A stretch of 64,000 bases of DNA from Armatimonas sp043757465 (GTDB lineage Bacteria > Armatimonadota > Armatimonadia > Armatimonadales > Armatimonadaceae). This document shows positions 8,062 to 16,903 of this stretch, piece after piece. The notes under the pieces were generated by a model, which was not told the DNA's origin, did no database searches, and saw only the letters and a list, made by a program, of their open reading frames with translations. Within the stretch, counting starts at the first letter, position 1. Each line of letters begins with the position of its first letter. The position numbers and the translations under genes were made by a program. The DNA lies in the NCBI RefSeq assembly GCF_043757465.1, contig NZ_JAYVPL010000023.1, forward strand, positions 15,728 through 79,727, read 5' to 3'.

Positions 8062-9402
8062 GGTCACCCGGATGGTGGTTCCCTTACCAAGCTCGCTCTG
8101 AATCTCCAGAGTGCCGCCATGCGCTTCAGCAATTGCGCGGCTGATCGCCAGTCCCAGACCTGTGCCGCCCCCCGTGCGGGCACGGGCGCTGTCTACCCGG
8201 TAGAAGCGCTCGCCTAGGTGTGTGAGGTGCTCCGGCGAGATCCCTTCGCCTGAATCCGATACCAAAAAGCCATCGGCGAGGGCCGTCACCTGAACCGTGC
8301 CGTCTTTGGGGGTATGCCGCAGGGCATTGTCTAGCAAGTTGAGCAGCAGTCGGTGGAGCAGATGTGCATCCCCCCAGACTGCCTCTTTGCTCACCTGAAC
8401 AGCGATCTGTGCTCCGTCGGTGTGGAGCTTACGTGCCTCTGAGACCGTCCCGGTAAAAAGTGTCTCGAGCAGCACTTCGGACTCTTTGAGCGGGAGCTGC
8501 CCATGATCCGTACGCGCCAACAGAAGCAAGTCCTGGACGATGCGTGCCGTTCGATCCGCAGCGCGATCTATCTCCACCAGAGTCTCCCGGTAATCCGGGG
8601 TCAGGTCAGGATCGGTGAGCGCGAGGCTGGAGTTTGCCTTGATCACTGTTAGAGGCGTCTTGAGCTCGTGAGAGGCATCGGCGACAAAGCGTTTTTGCCG
8701 CTCAAACGAGGCTTCAAGCCGGGCCAGCATTCCATTAAAAGTTTCCTCTAGTTTTGCAAACTCGTCCTTGCCACGCACCGGTAGGCGCTCGGAGAGATCC
8801 TCGACCCCAATTCGTCCCGCCGCTTGAGTGACCGCGCGAATGGGAGCCAGTGCCCGGCCCGTCAGAAACATCCCAGCAGGTCCCGCAATCAAGAGAGCTA
8901 TGGGAATCATGGTGAGCAGTGTCCGCGTGAGCCGATTTAGCTCAGCATGAACCTGTGCCAATGACTCAGAATGCTGGAAATAGAGCTCCGGGCCACTGTC
9001 TACCTTAATCTTCGTCGTGCAGTAACGGAATCCTTTAGATGTCGTCCAAACAGGGGTGCCCAGCGCAACACATTTCTTTATTCCGTCGAGATCACGAGAA
9101 GAGGAAACCCCATCTATTGCGTTGATGCCGGACATCAGATAAATCGGCCACACAGGTACACCCGAATCAGTGTATCTAAGCTTAGATTTTGCAAAATTCG
9201 CGCGGATCTCGGTCAGAGAAAATGGTTTATTAGGTTCGCTCCGTGGTCGTTCGCGACGATTCGGGCGATCGCTGTGCAAGTTACGGTCCACACCGCTGAT
9301 TAGGTTATTCTCTACCTGGACGCGCACCATGCTCCCGAAAACTCCGAGTGCCAGTGCGAAAACGAGCATATTTAACAGCGTCAACTGAACACGGACACTC
9401 AT
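8044..9402 (-). CDS. OmpR-family partner sensor histidine kinase
   Basis: A 452-aa membrane kinase: first membrane segment about 8-28, a periplasmic sensor region to about 158, a second segment about 160-182, then HAMP, HisKA and HATPase domains. The H-box is FVADASHELKTPLTVI with phospho-acceptor His245; the N-box LLLNLLDNALRHTP and the G-boxes VSDSGEGIS and GGGTGLGLAI are intact. The order resembles CusS/MprB-type kinases. It overlaps the upstream response regulator by 4 nt (ATGA), so the two are translationally coupled. The signal sensed is unknown. Confidence 0.94.
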   Translation of the reverse strand: MSVRVQLTLLNMLVFALALGVFGSMVRVQVENNLISGVDRNLHSDRPNRRERPRSEPNKPFSLTEIRANFAKSKLRYTDSGVPVWPIYLMSGINAIDGVSSSRDLDGIKKCVALGTPVWTTSKGFRYCTTKIKVDSGPELYFQHSESLAQVHAELNRLTRTLLTMIPIALLIAGPAGMFLTGRALAPIRAVTQAAGRIGVEDLSERLPVRGKDEFAKLEETFNGMLARLEASFERQKRFVADASHELKTPLTVIKANSSLALTDPDLTPDYRETLVEIDRAADRTARIVQDLLLLARTDHGQLPLKESEVLLETLFTGTVSEARKLHTDGAQIAVQVSKEAVWGDAHLLHRLLLNLLDNALRHTPKDGTVQVTALADGFLVSDSGEGISPEHLTHLGERFYRVDSARARTGGGTGLGLAISRAIAEAHGGTLEIQSELGKGTTIRVTLAAQQ

Positions 9403-10094
9403 GATGCTTCGATTTCCTCTTGGGGGGGACGGCGTAGGACATAGCCGATCCCGTGGACGGTATGGATTAGTTTTATTTCAGCATCTATGTCTATCTTGCG
9501 CCGGAGCATCGTGATATAGACATCCACGGTGTTGGAGCCCGTGCGCCCTTCGTCGCCCCAGATACGCTCCAGAATGGTCTCGCGCGTGAGTGCGCGGCCT
9601 TCGTTTTTGGCGAGTGCTTCCAGCAGGCTATACTCCCGTGGCGTCAGCGCCAGCTCCTCTCCGCCACGCAGCACGCGCCGCAGGGTGGTATCTATCTCCA
9701 GATCCCGAATCACGATAATGCTACTCTTGTTCACTCCCTCGCGACGGAGCAGCGCACGCACCCGTGCCAGCAGCTCCTCAAAGGCAAAGGGTTTGGGAAG
9801 GTAGTCATCTGCCCCCACTTCCAGTCCTCTCACGCGCTCGGGAACGGCATCGCGCGCGGTCAGCATCAAAATGGGCGTGCGCTCTCGTCGGGCACGCAGG
9901 CGGCGACAGATCTCCAGGCCGTCCAGGCCCGGCAACATCAAGTCCAGCAGGATCAGAGAGAAGCCCCCCTCAATCGCCCGCTCCCAGCCGCTCAAGCCAT
10001 CCTCCGCAACCTCTACCTGATAGCCCGCGCGCTCCAGCCCCCGTTTCACCACAGCGGCGATCGGGGCTTCATCTTCGACTAAAAGAATTCGCAC
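9399..10094 (-). CDS. OmpR-family response regulator
   Basis: A 231-aa regulator from GTG 10094 (VRILLVEDEAP), the normal receiver start, with AAGAGA just upstream; an ATG at 10133 would add 13 atypical residues. The receiver has the acidic pair, phospho-acceptor Asp51 (LILLDLMLPGLDG), T in MLTA and K in LPKPF. The C-terminal winged helix is typical (LTPREYSLLEALAKNEGRAL, NTVDVYITMLRRKID, HTVHGIGYVL). It probably controls transcription on phosphorylation by the adjoining kinase. Targets cannot be inferred. Confidence 0.95.
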   Translation of the reverse strand: MRILLVEDEAPIAAVVKRGLERAGYQVEVAEDGLSGWERAIEGGFSLILLDLMLPGLDGLEICRRLRARRERTPILMLTARDAVPERVRGLEVGADDYLPKPFAFEELLARVRALLRREGVNKSSIIVIRDLEIDTTLRRVLRGGEELALTPREYSLLEALAKNEGRALTRETILERIWGDEGRTGSNTVDVYITMLRRKIDIDAEIKLIHTVHGIGYVLRRPPQEEIEAS

Positions 10095-10156
10095 TCTCTT
10101 GTTATACCGCCGCAAAATGCCCGGCGCATTCATGGATTTTTAACCGCCGCCAATAA

Positions 10157-10192
10157 AATAAGGCGTCTGCAATGGCACGCAGACGCCTTATT
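10157..10192. terminator. Intrinsic terminator hairpin downstream of trxA
   Basis: Perfect 14-bp inverted repeat, arms 10157-10170 and 10179-10192, with an 8-nt loop. On the minus strand the stem is followed by a T-rich tract (TATTTTATT), so it most likely ends trxA transcripts before the response regulator gene. Confidence 0.8.
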
Positions 10193-10209
10193 CTATTCTA
10201 TGGGGCGCT

Positions 10210-10533
10210 TCAGATATGCGCGGTAAGTTTTTCGGCGATTACCTGACGTGGCGCAAGTCCGACCATACCGTCCACTTGCTTGCCCCCTTTGAAGATCAAG
10301 AGTGCAGGAATGCTCTGAATCCCGTACTGGCCCGCCAGATCTGGCTCCTCGTCTACGTTGAGCTTCACAATCTTGACTTTATCGCCCAGCTGCTCCGCCA
10401 CGGCATCGAGCTCCGGCGCGATCCGGCGACACGGGCCACACCAGGGCGCCCAGAAATCAACCAGAACCGGAACTTCGGACTTCAGAACCGTTGTCTCAAA
10501 ATCGGCGGCTGTCACCGCTGCTGCTGCACTCAT
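10210..10533 (-). CDS. trxA: Thioredoxin
   Basis: A 107-aa thioredoxin with the redox motif FWAPWCGPCRRIAPE (residues about 27-41), the conserved Asp upstream, the cis-Pro loop QSIPALLIFKGGK and a final helix. It reduces cytoplasmic disulfides. The start at ATG 10533 is set by GGAGG 8 nt upstream; a longer start at 10572 lies above this ribosome-binding site. It stands alone: terminator downstream, Xaa-Pro peptidase gene 61 nt upstream on the same strand. Confidence 0.95.
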   Translation of the reverse strand: MSAAAAVTAADFETTVLKSEVPVLVDFWAPWCGPCRRIAPELDAVAEQLGDKVKIVKLNVDEEPDLAGQYGIQSIPALLIFKGGKQVDGMVGLAPRQVIAEKLTAHI

Positions 10534-10594
10534 CTTTATTTCCTCCAAACGTTCTAAGAAAATCTTCCACACACGTTACAACTCGGCAAGGGGA

Positions 10595-11737
10595 TTAGTT
10601 CCCAAGAACAATCAGCTCTTTGCTCGACAATGTCAGTCGCTCGCACCCCAACTCTGTGACCAGCACATCGTCCTCGATCCGCACGCCGCCCAGACCCTCG
10701 ATATAGACACCCGGCTCCACGGTCGCGACCATCCCCGCCGCCAGGACTACCGTTGCTTTAGGGGAGAATGTTGGCAATGGCAGATCATGAACCACGCGCC
10801 CCAGACCATGCCCCAGTCCGTGTGGCATCTCGCCGTAACCCGCGTTCTTGAGCATTTCGCGCGCCATCGTGTCCACGCTTTTCCCCTCAACACCGGGCTT
10901 GATCGCCGCGAGCGCCGCGAGCTGTGCACCTAAAACGGAGTCGTAGATATGGCGCATTTTTGCCGTTGGCTCCCCGCCGATCACCACGGTACGCGTGATG
11001 TCCGAACAGTAGCCCTCCCGTACGCAGCCAAAGTCCATTAAGATAAATTCCGGCCCGCCCGACGACCCTATCACCCGATCCGAAGCCCGTCCGTGAATCA
11101 GTGCTGAGTTTGCGCCGCTGCCCACAATCGGATCGAAGCTCAGCTTCTGCGCCCCGTGTGTCCGAAAATACGACTCCAGCTCCCACGCCACCCGCGCCTC
11201 GGTCATACCGACTTTGATAAAGCCACAAAGATGCGCAAAACAGGCATCGGCGAGCTGACAGGCCGCGCGGATCTTCGCCACCTCGCTGTCATCTTTGATC
11301 GCCCGAAGTGCCTCAACATCGCCCGAACGAGCAAAGACCGCCTGCTGCGCCCGATCATCCGGATCGAGTGTCTGCTCCAGCGTGCGGTAGGCGCTGTAGG
11401 GAATATGATCGGCCTCAAACCCGATACAGCTCACCCGATGATTTTCCCGGAGCCAATCCCCTGCTGCGACCAATAAAACACTCCCCGCAGGCAGCACAAC
11501 CCGCTCGAAACCCGGAACCTCACGCTCGGCTTGGACGGCATAGCGCCCATCAGTGAAGAACAAAGCATCAGTCTTGGTCAGCACGACAAGCCCACTGGAG
11601 CCTGAAAACCCTGTCAGATAGCGCACGTTCTCGGGGTGGGAGACGATGAGCGCATCAATCCCCTGAAACTGCGCGGCCTCAAGCTCGAAGCGTGCCCGCA
11701 GCCCAGAGATCCGTGCGGGAAACGAAAAATCTTGCAT
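10595..11737 (-). CDS. Xaa-Pro aminopeptidase, M24B family
   Basis: A 380-aa protein of creatinase N-domain plus pita-bread M24 metallopeptidase domain. It removes N-terminal residues preceding proline. The dimetal ligands are visible: FILMDFGCVREGYCSDITRT (two Asp), PHGLGHGLGR (His), TVEPGVYIEGLGG (Glu) and GVRIEDDVLV (Glu). The substrate-pocket histidine region VHDLP is also present. No signal peptide is seen, so it is cytoplasmic. TACAAT 7 nt before the ATG suggests a leaderless mRNA, back to back with the divergent oxidoreductase gene. Confidence 0.93.
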   Translation of the reverse strand: MQDFSFPARISGLRARFELEAAQFQGIDALIVSHPENVRYLTGFSGSSGLVVLTKTDALFFTDGRYAVQAEREVPGFERVVLPAGSVLLVAAGDWLRENHRVSCIGFEADHIPYSAYRTLEQTLDPDDRAQQAVFARSGDVEALRAIKDDSEVAKIRAACQLADACFAHLCGFIKVGMTEARVAWELESYFRTHGAQKLSFDPIVGSGANSALIHGRASDRVIGSSGGPEFILMDFGCVREGYCSDITRTVVIGGEPTAKMRHIYDSVLGAQLAALAAIKPGVEGKSVDTMAREMLKNAGYGEMPHGLGHGLGRVVHDLPLPTFSPKATVVLAAGMVATVEPGVYIEGLGGVRIEDDVLVTELGCERLTLSSKELIVLGN

Positions 11738-11744
11738 GCGCGAA

Positions 11745-11790
11745 ATTGTACCCGGTTTGCCCCCCGCCTGGCGGGGTTAGGGGGTAAAAT
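11745..11790. promoter_or_regulatory. Divergent leaderless promoter pair
   Basis: Minus strand: TACAAT at 11745-11750, 7 nt before the ATG at 11737. Plus strand: TAAAAT at 11785-11790, 6 nt before the ATG at 11797, flanked by GGGGG and CCCCC that could form a small hairpin around the box. No clear -35 is visible for the plus-strand side. Confidence 0.55.
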
Positions 11791-11796
11791 CCCCCC

Positions 11797-13026
11797 ATGT
11801 CTTCAATACAAACCATGCGCGGTGTGGCGTTTGCCCCGCGCGAGACGGTGCGCTTGGCGTTGATTGGCTGTGGTGGGCGCGGGCGCGGGATGCTGCGTGA
11901 GCTGCTCGCTTGCCCCGAAGTCCAGGTTGTCGCGGTCTACGATGTGAGTGACGAAGCCGCGCAGAAAGCGGCGAATGTGATCAGGGAGAAGGGCAAAACG
12001 GAGCCGAAGATTATTGTCGGCGGCGACGTGCGCCAGGTGCTGGATCCTAACACGACGGACCTTGCCTACATTGCGACGCCGTGGCCACAGCATGTTCCCT
12101 ACGCGGTCGCGGCCATGGAGGCTGGGCTACATGCCGCTGTGGAAGTGCCCGCCGCCGTCACCCTTGCCGAGTGCTGGGCGATGGTGGAGACCAGCGAGCG
12201 CACCCGGCGGCACTGCATTCAGCTCGAAAACTGCTGCTACGGCGACAATGAGCTGATGATGGTTCACCTGGCGCGCACGGGCAAGCTAGGCACACTCACC
12301 CACGGCGAGGCGGCCTACATCCACGATCTGCGACACTTGCTCCTCTCCGACCAGAGCGAAGGTCTGTGGCGACGCGAGCCGCATAAGAACAGCGATGGGA
12401 ATTTTTATCCCACCCATGGCCTCGGCCCCGTGGCGCAGGCCATGGGGATTCACCGGGGCGACCGGTTTACGCGCCTGATCTCCATGAGCAGCCGCGAGGC
12501 TAGCCTGACGGAGACGCGCAATGCGATTATCGAGGACGGCAATCCCAAGCGCAGTGAGCTCTACAAAGCGGGTGACATGAACACCAGCCTGATCCAGACC
12601 GCCAAAGGCCGGACCATTATGCTCCAGCACGATGTGGTCACGCCGCGCCCCTACAGCCGAGGAACGCTGCTCCAGGGCTCCAAAGGCGCGTTTCGTGACT
12701 GGCCCGCGGGTGTCTTTTTAGAGGCCGATCCCAAAACGCCACACCACGGCGGATGGGCCGACATCGCGACGATCAAAGAGGAGTTTGAGCACCCGCTCTG
12801 GAAGGAGCTGCGCGAGAAGGTCAAAGAACTAGGCAGTGGGCACGGTGGGATGGACTTCGTGATGAACTGGCGGCTGGTGCAGTGCCTCCACGAAGGGCTC
12901 GTCCCCGATATGGATGTCTACGATGCCGCCGCCTGGAGCGCTCCTGGCCCGCTCTCCGAGGACTCCGTACGCCTTGGCAATATGCCCGTCGAGTTCCCGG
13001 ATTTCACGCGCGGGCACTGGGAATAA
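11797..13026 (+). CDS. GH109-like Gfo/Idh/MocA family oxidoreductase
   Basis: A 409-aa protein with an N-terminal NAD-binding Rossmann fold (LALIGCGGRGRGML, residues about 24-37; TPWPQHVPYAVAAMEAGLH) and a C-terminal substrate domain. NFYPTHGLGPVAQAMGI, SGHGGMDFVMNWRL, DMDVYDAAAWSAPGPLSE and FPDFTRGHW are hallmarks of the GH109 alpha-N-acetylgalactosaminidase-type branch, which hydrolyses glycosides by an NAD-dependent redox mechanism. It has no signal peptide. The actual sugar cannot be read from the sequence. Confidence 0.88.
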   Translation: MSSIQTMRGVAFAPRETVRLALIGCGGRGRGMLRELLACPEVQVVAVYDVSDEAAQKAANVIREKGKTEPKIIVGGDVRQVLDPNTTDLAYIATPWPQHVPYAVAAMEAGLHAAVEVPAAVTLAECWAMVETSERTRRHCIQLENCCYGDNELMMVHLARTGKLGTLTHGEAAYIHDLRHLLLSDQSEGLWRREPHKNSDGNFYPTHGLGPVAQAMGIHRGDRFTRLISMSSREASLTETRNAIIEDGNPKRSELYKAGDMNTSLIQTAKGRTIMLQHDVVTPRPYSRGTLLQGSKGAFRDWPAGVFLEADPKTPHHGGWADIATIKEEFEHPLWKELREKVKELGSGHGGMDFVMNWRLVQCLHEGLVPDMDVYDAAAWSAPGPLSEDSVRLGNMPVEFPDFTRGHWE

Positions 13027-13042
13027 ATCCCCTAACCCACGA

Positions 13043-13048
13043 TACAAT
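13043..13048 (+). promoter_or_regulatory. -10 box upstream of lysS
   Basis: TACAAT, 10 nt before the ATG at 13059. Any leader would be only about 3 nt long. Confidence 0.5.
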
Positions 13049-13058
13049 AACCGCTACC

Positions 13059-14588
13059 ATGCCTGAAGAGATTGAGTTAACCGAAGAAGAGAGCGCCATG
13101 AGCGCCATTCACCCGGACCGCCTGCGCAAGCTGGAGGCACTACGCGCCAACGGGCGCGATCCGTTTGCCCACGAGCGCTGGGATCGCTCCTGCCAGCTCG
13201 GCGAGATTCGTGAAAGACACGAGACGCTCGCGGGGACATTGGTAAAAGTGGCGGGGCGGGTGAGCAGCCTGCGCCTGCCGTTTCTGGGCCTGCAAGATGC
13301 GTCGGGCGATGGCCAGGTATTTGTCTCCAAAGACGACGCGGCGGAGATTCAGGACTACGTGAAAGAGTTCGTGGACCTGGGCGACTTTGTGGGTGTCGAG
13401 GGTGAGGTTTTTCAAACACAAAAGGGCGACTGGGCTGTGCGTGTCACTAGCCTGGAGCTGATTTCCAAGGCGCTGCGCCAGCCGCCGTTTCCCAAAGTGT
13501 ACTACAAGAACGGTGAGAAGCAGGTCAAGGGCGGGCTAAAAGATGTCGAGATTCGCTACCGTCAGCGCTACGTGGATCTCTTCGTCAACCGCGATGCCCG
13601 TGAAGTACTCCGCAAGCGTATGCAAGTCACCCGGGCCGTCCGCGAGTATCTGGACAGCGTTGACTACTTAGAGGTTGAGACGCCCGTGCTCGTGATGGAT
13701 GCGACGGGCGCGGCGGCCCGGCCTTTCAATACCCTCCACAACGCCGAGAAGCTCGAAATGCACCTGCGTATCTCGCTGGAGCTGCCGCTTAAGCGCCTGA
13801 TTGTTGGGGGCATTGAGAAAGTCTACGAGATCGGGAGGGTCTTCCGCAACGAGGGCGTGGACAGCGACCACAACCCGGAGTTTACCCTCCTAGAGCTCTA
13901 CGAAGCCTACACGAATTTAGAGGGGATGATGGATATTGTCGAGAAGATGTTCCGGCATATCTGCAACACCGTGATCGGCGGCGATACTCTCAAGCTCCCC
14001 GACGGGACGGAGCTGGATTTTTCCAAACCCTGGCGTCGCCTGCCCATGCTTCAGGGAATCGAGGAGAACTCAGGAGGCCGCATCGTGCGCAGTGAGCTTC
14101 TGGACTTAGAGAACGCCAAGGCTGCGCTTGCCCGTGTGGGCGGCGACCCGAGCAAAGAGACGACCGTGGGCGGGATTATCGAAAAGCTCAATGAGATTTT
14201 GACCGAGCCGACGCTGATACAGCCGACTTTTATCACGGATTTCCCCTACGAGACCAGCCCGCTGGCCCGTAAGAAGCCCGGTGAGCCGCATCTGACGCGC
14301 CGCTTCGAGTGCTATATCGCGGGCCGCGAGACGGGCAATGCCTTCTCGGAGATCAACGATCCGCTGGATCAAAAAGAGCGTTTTGAGAACCAGGCGGGGC
14401 AGAAGGACGCGGGCGATGAAGAAGCACACCCCTACGACGCCGACTATATCCGCGCCTTAGAGTACGGGATGCCTCCCACGGGCGGCTTCGGGATGGGCTT
14501 AGACCGCGTGGCAATGCTCTTCACTGGTGCACAAAGCATTCGAGATATTATCTACTTCCCGTTGATGCGACCCGAATCTGGGCATTAA
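13059..14588 (+). CDS. lysS: Lysyl-tRNA synthetase (class II)
   Basis: A 509-aa enzyme from ATG 13059; an open frame extends upstream into the oxidoreductase gene but is not coding. An N-terminal OB fold (VKVAGRVSSLRLPFLGLQDA) is followed by the class II catalytic domain: motif 1 region VETPVLVMDATGAAARPF, motif 2 FRNEGVDSDHNPEFTLLE and motif 3 GFGMGLDRVAMLFTG. It charges tRNA-Lys. A second ATG at 13098 (MSAIHPDRL) is a possible alternative start. The family is normally near 500 aa, so it is full length. Confidence 0.97.
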   Translation: MPEEIELTEEESAMSAIHPDRLRKLEALRANGRDPFAHERWDRSCQLGEIRERHETLAGTLVKVAGRVSSLRLPFLGLQDASGDGQVFVSKDDAAEIQDYVKEFVDLGDFVGVEGEVFQTQKGDWAVRVTSLELISKALRQPPFPKVYYKNGEKQVKGGLKDVEIRYRQRYVDLFVNRDAREVLRKRMQVTRAVREYLDSVDYLEVETPVLVMDATGAAARPFNTLHNAEKLEMHLRISLELPLKRLIVGGIEKVYEIGRVFRNEGVDSDHNPEFTLLELYEAYTNLEGMMDIVEKMFRHICNTVIGGDTLKLPDGTELDFSKPWRRLPMLQGIEENSGGRIVRSELLDLENAKAALARVGGDPSKETTVGGIIEKLNEILTEPTLIQPTFITDFPYETSPLARKKPGEPHLTRRFECYIAGRETGNAFSEINDPLDQKERFENQAGQKDAGDEEAHPYDADYIRALEYGMPPTGGFGMGLDRVAMLFTGAQSIRDIIYFPLMRPESGH

Positions 14589-14597
14589 AATCCCCGA

Positions 14598-14924
14598 CTA
14601 GCGCACCCGCTCGCCACAGTCCGGGCAACGGGCGAAGTCGTCGGGGACGATGTGGCCGCAGCGGTGGCAGTAGGCTTGATCCGGCTCGGAGAGTGCCTCT
14701 TCGGGCTGGATGTCTTCCGGCAGGGGCGAGTCCCAGAGTTTGTTGAGATCATACGGGTCACCGATTTCTTTCTTGACTTGCCAGGCTTGCCAGGTAGCGG
14801 CAAGCAGCCCGACCGCCATCAGGAGCAGTCCAAAAAGATGGCCCTCGCCCAAGCTGACCAGCCAGCCGGAGCCAGCCAGAACCAGCGACGCGATCACACC
14901 CGCCCACTGCCGGAAGAACTTCAT
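14598..14924 (-). CDS. Small membrane protein with C-terminal zinc ribbon
   Basis: A 108-aa protein with two membrane helices near the N-terminus (about 7-22 and 27-45) and a C-terminal zinc-ribbon of form CHRCGH-x(7)-CPDCGERVR. The start ATG at 14924 follows the stop of the sorbosone-dehydrogenase-like gene by 1 nt, so the two are probably one operon. I do not know a function; the zinc ribbon faces the cytoplasm if the two helices form a hairpin. Confidence 0.7.
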   Translation of the reverse strand: MKFFRQWAGVIASLVLAGSGWLVSLGEGHLFGLLLMAVGLLAATWQAWQVKKEIGDPYDLNKLWDSPLPEDIQPEEALSEPDQAYCHRCGHIVPDDFARCPDCGERVR

Positions 14925-14925
14925 T

Positions 14926-16224
14926 TTATTTCCCCCATGCCACTCTCCAGACGGATCCCGAGAAATCATCGGTGATGTAGAGCGCCTCGTCTAAACCAAC
15001 CGCCACCCCGACAGGGCGACCCCACACGCGGTTTTCGTCCACGACAAAGCCCGTCAGGAAGTCCTCGTACTCACCCGTGGCCTGCTTGCCGTCTTTGAGT
15101 GGGACTCGGATCACTTTATAGCCCGTGCGCCGTGCCCGGTTCCACGAGCCGTGCTCACAGGCGAAGATATCCCCTTGGTAGGTCTTTGGGAAGCGCTTGC
15201 CTGTGTAGAACGCCAGATCCAACGAGGCGGAGTGCGACTGGAGCAGCACATCGGGAACGGTCACCTTGCCTTTTAAGTCGGGGCGCTTTCCGGCATGGCG
15301 TGGGTCTTCGTTGTCACCGAGGTAGTACCAGGGCCAGCCGTAGAACGCGTTCTCTTTCACGCTGGAAACATAGTCTGAGGGCAGCATGTCCCCCAGCCCA
15401 TCGCGCTCATTGACGCTCATCCAGAGTGTGCCGTCCTTGGGGTTGGTCGCGAGCCCCACGGCGTTGCGAATCCCCGACGCGTAGACTTTACGATCTTTGC
15501 CCACTGGCGTGTAAGAGAAAATCCGAGCGCGGCGCTCCTCTTCGTCTAAGTTCTCCGTGTTTACATTGGTGAGGGAGCCGATGGAGACGTACATCCGGGT
15601 CTCGTCTTTGGAGAAGGCGATATCGCGTGTCCAGTGCCCACCGCCGCGCAGTCGTCCGCCGCCAGAGAGATCACCGACCACCACTTCCGCCTCGCCACGG
15701 GGGGCCAGATCCCCCACTCGATACGGGAAACGCACCACCGAGTCCGTGTTGGCAACATAGACCCACTGCGGGTTCTTGGCGGGAAAGAACGCCAGCCCAA
15801 ATGGTTGCCTGAGGCGCGTCGCAAACGCCAGCGTCAGCTCCGGTTTACCATCGCCGTCGGCATCGCGGATCAGCTTCACGCGGCCACGATCTGACTCCAC
15901 CACAAATAAATCCCCGTTGGGTGCGGTCTGGATCACACGGGGGCCTTCCAGCCCCTCGGCATAGCGCGTCACTTTGAATCCGGCGGGCGCTTTAGGTAGT
16001 GCACCTTCTGGCCGAGGAGCCCACTGCGGGCCACGATCCACCGACGGCGTATCAAATGGTTTGGGCAGATCCGCCGTCGTGAGCTTGCGACGCACCCCGG
16101 GCGCATCGGTACTCCAGTCTCCCAGCGCCGCTTTCCCTGTCAAAACCCCGGACTGTTGGGCCAGCGCACACGCGCCTCCCGCCAGCACTACCCCAGCAAG
16201 AACTATCACTCTCCGATTCTTCAT
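14926..16224 (-). CDS. Secreted sorbosone dehydrogenase-like (PQQ-dependent sugar dehydrogenase) protein
   Basis: A 432-aa protein from ATG 16224 with a signal peptide (VIVLAGVVLAGGACALAQ, cleavage near residue 23). It is a six-bladed propeller of the glucose/sorbosone dehydrogenase type: GLEGPRVIQTAPNGDLFVVE, PFGLAFFPA, GGGHWTRDIAFS, ASGIRNAVGLA, SVNERDGLGDMLPSDYV, FYGWPWYYLG, and a C-terminal GLDEALYITDD. Such enzymes oxidise sugars or aldoses in the periplasm with PQQ; cofactor use here is inferred. TACAAT lies 6 nt before the ATG, supporting this start over an upstream one at 16341. Confidence 0.88.
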   Translation of the reverse strand: MKNRRVIVLAGVVLAGGACALAQQSGVLTGKAALGDWSTDAPGVRRKLTTADLPKPFDTPSVDRGPQWAPRPEGALPKAPAGFKVTRYAEGLEGPRVIQTAPNGDLFVVESDRGRVKLIRDADGDGKPELTLAFATRLRQPFGLAFFPAKNPQWVYVANTDSVVRFPYRVGDLAPRGEAEVVVGDLSGGGRLRGGGHWTRDIAFSKDETRMYVSIGSLTNVNTENLDEEERRARIFSYTPVGKDRKVYASGIRNAVGLATNPKDGTLWMSVNERDGLGDMLPSDYVSSVKENAFYGWPWYYLGDNEDPRHAGKRPDLKGKVTVPDVLLQSHSASLDLAFYTGKRFPKTYQGDIFACEHGSWNRARRTGYKVIRVPLKDGKQATGEYEDFLTGFVVDENRVWGRPVGVAVGLDEALYITDDFSGSVWRVAWGK

Positions 16225-16230
16225 GCGAAG

Positions 16231-16283
16231 ATTGTACCTCTGTGCAGCCGCGTTTTCTCCGCTGGAATTTTGTGGTCTAATAC
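16231..16283. promoter_or_regulatory. Divergent leaderless promoter pair
   Basis: Minus strand: TACAAT at 16231-16236, 6 nt before the ATG at 16224. Plus strand: TCTAAT at 16276-16281 or TAATAC at 16278-16283, 7 or 5 nt before the ATG at 16289. Confidence 0.5.
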
Positions 16284-16288
16284 AGCCC

Positions 16289-16897
16289 ATGAATAACAAG
16301 AACAAATCCACTCTGATACTGCACGGCTGGGGCGGCAACAAGCCCGATCACTGGCAGGAGCACCTCGCCGCCACGCTAACGAATGCGGGCCAGACGTTGC
16401 ACTACCCCAAGCTCCCCGAGCCAACGGCACCGAACCTCGACCTCTGGATCGCGGGCCAGGAGGCCGCATTCGCCGCAGCCGGTGATCCCGATAATCTCAC
16501 CGTCGTCTGCCACAGCCTCGGAGCCATCACCTACTTGCACGTCGCTTCCCGCTCTAGTAAGAAGCTCGCCGAGCGCGTGCTGCTGGTCGCCCCGCCCTAC
16601 GTCGTCCCCGGCATCCCCCCGTGGAGCGCCCCTGCCACGGTGGACACGTTCTTCCCGCCGCCCCTCAATCCCGAAGCCATCGCCCAAGCAGCAACAGTCA
16701 CCCACCTGGTTGGCGGCAACGACGACGACTACGCGACCTGGGAGCAGATGGAAACCTACGCCAAGCGCCTCGGGATTGAGTGCACCGTCCTGACGGGCGG
16801 GGGCCATATCAGCCCGTACTGGGGCTACGGCAAGTGGCAGTGGGTCGAGGACTGGTGCCTCGGAAACGCCGAGCTGCCGCCCGTCGGCAACAAATAG
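16289..16897 (+). CDS. RBBP9/YdeN-family alpha/beta hydrolase
   Basis: A 202-aa serine hydrolase from ATG 16289 (MNNKNKSTLILHGWGG). The nucleophile elbow is VVCHSLGAI, the acid lies in VGGNDDDYA and the base in TGGGHISPYWGYGKW, all in the order expected for the RBBP9 group. The early HGWGGNKPDHW motif gives the oxyanion side. No signal peptide is seen. The natural ester or amide substrate is unknown. It is convergent with the XRE gene (6-nt gap). Confidence 0.88.
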   Translation: MNNKNKSTLILHGWGGNKPDHWQEHLAATLTNAGQTLHYPKLPEPTAPNLDLWIAGQEAAFAAAGDPDNLTVVCHSLGAITYLHVASRSSKKLAERVLLVAPPYVVPGIPPWSAPATVDTFFPPPLNPEAIAQAATVTHLVGGNDDDYATWEQMETYAKRLGIECTVLTGGGHISPYWGYGKWQWVEDWCLGNAELPPVGNK

Positions 16898-16903
16898 AGA
16901 GTG

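Noticed and set aside
11781..11795. Terminator GGGGGTAAAATCCCCC before the oxidoreductase gene
   Set aside because: The stem is only 5 bp with no T-tract, and the centre is better read as a TAAAAT -10 box.
12882..13058. N-terminal extension of LysRS to 568 aa
   Set aside because: The extension overlaps the GH109-like oxidoreductase gene in another frame; family length and the -10 box support ATG 13059.
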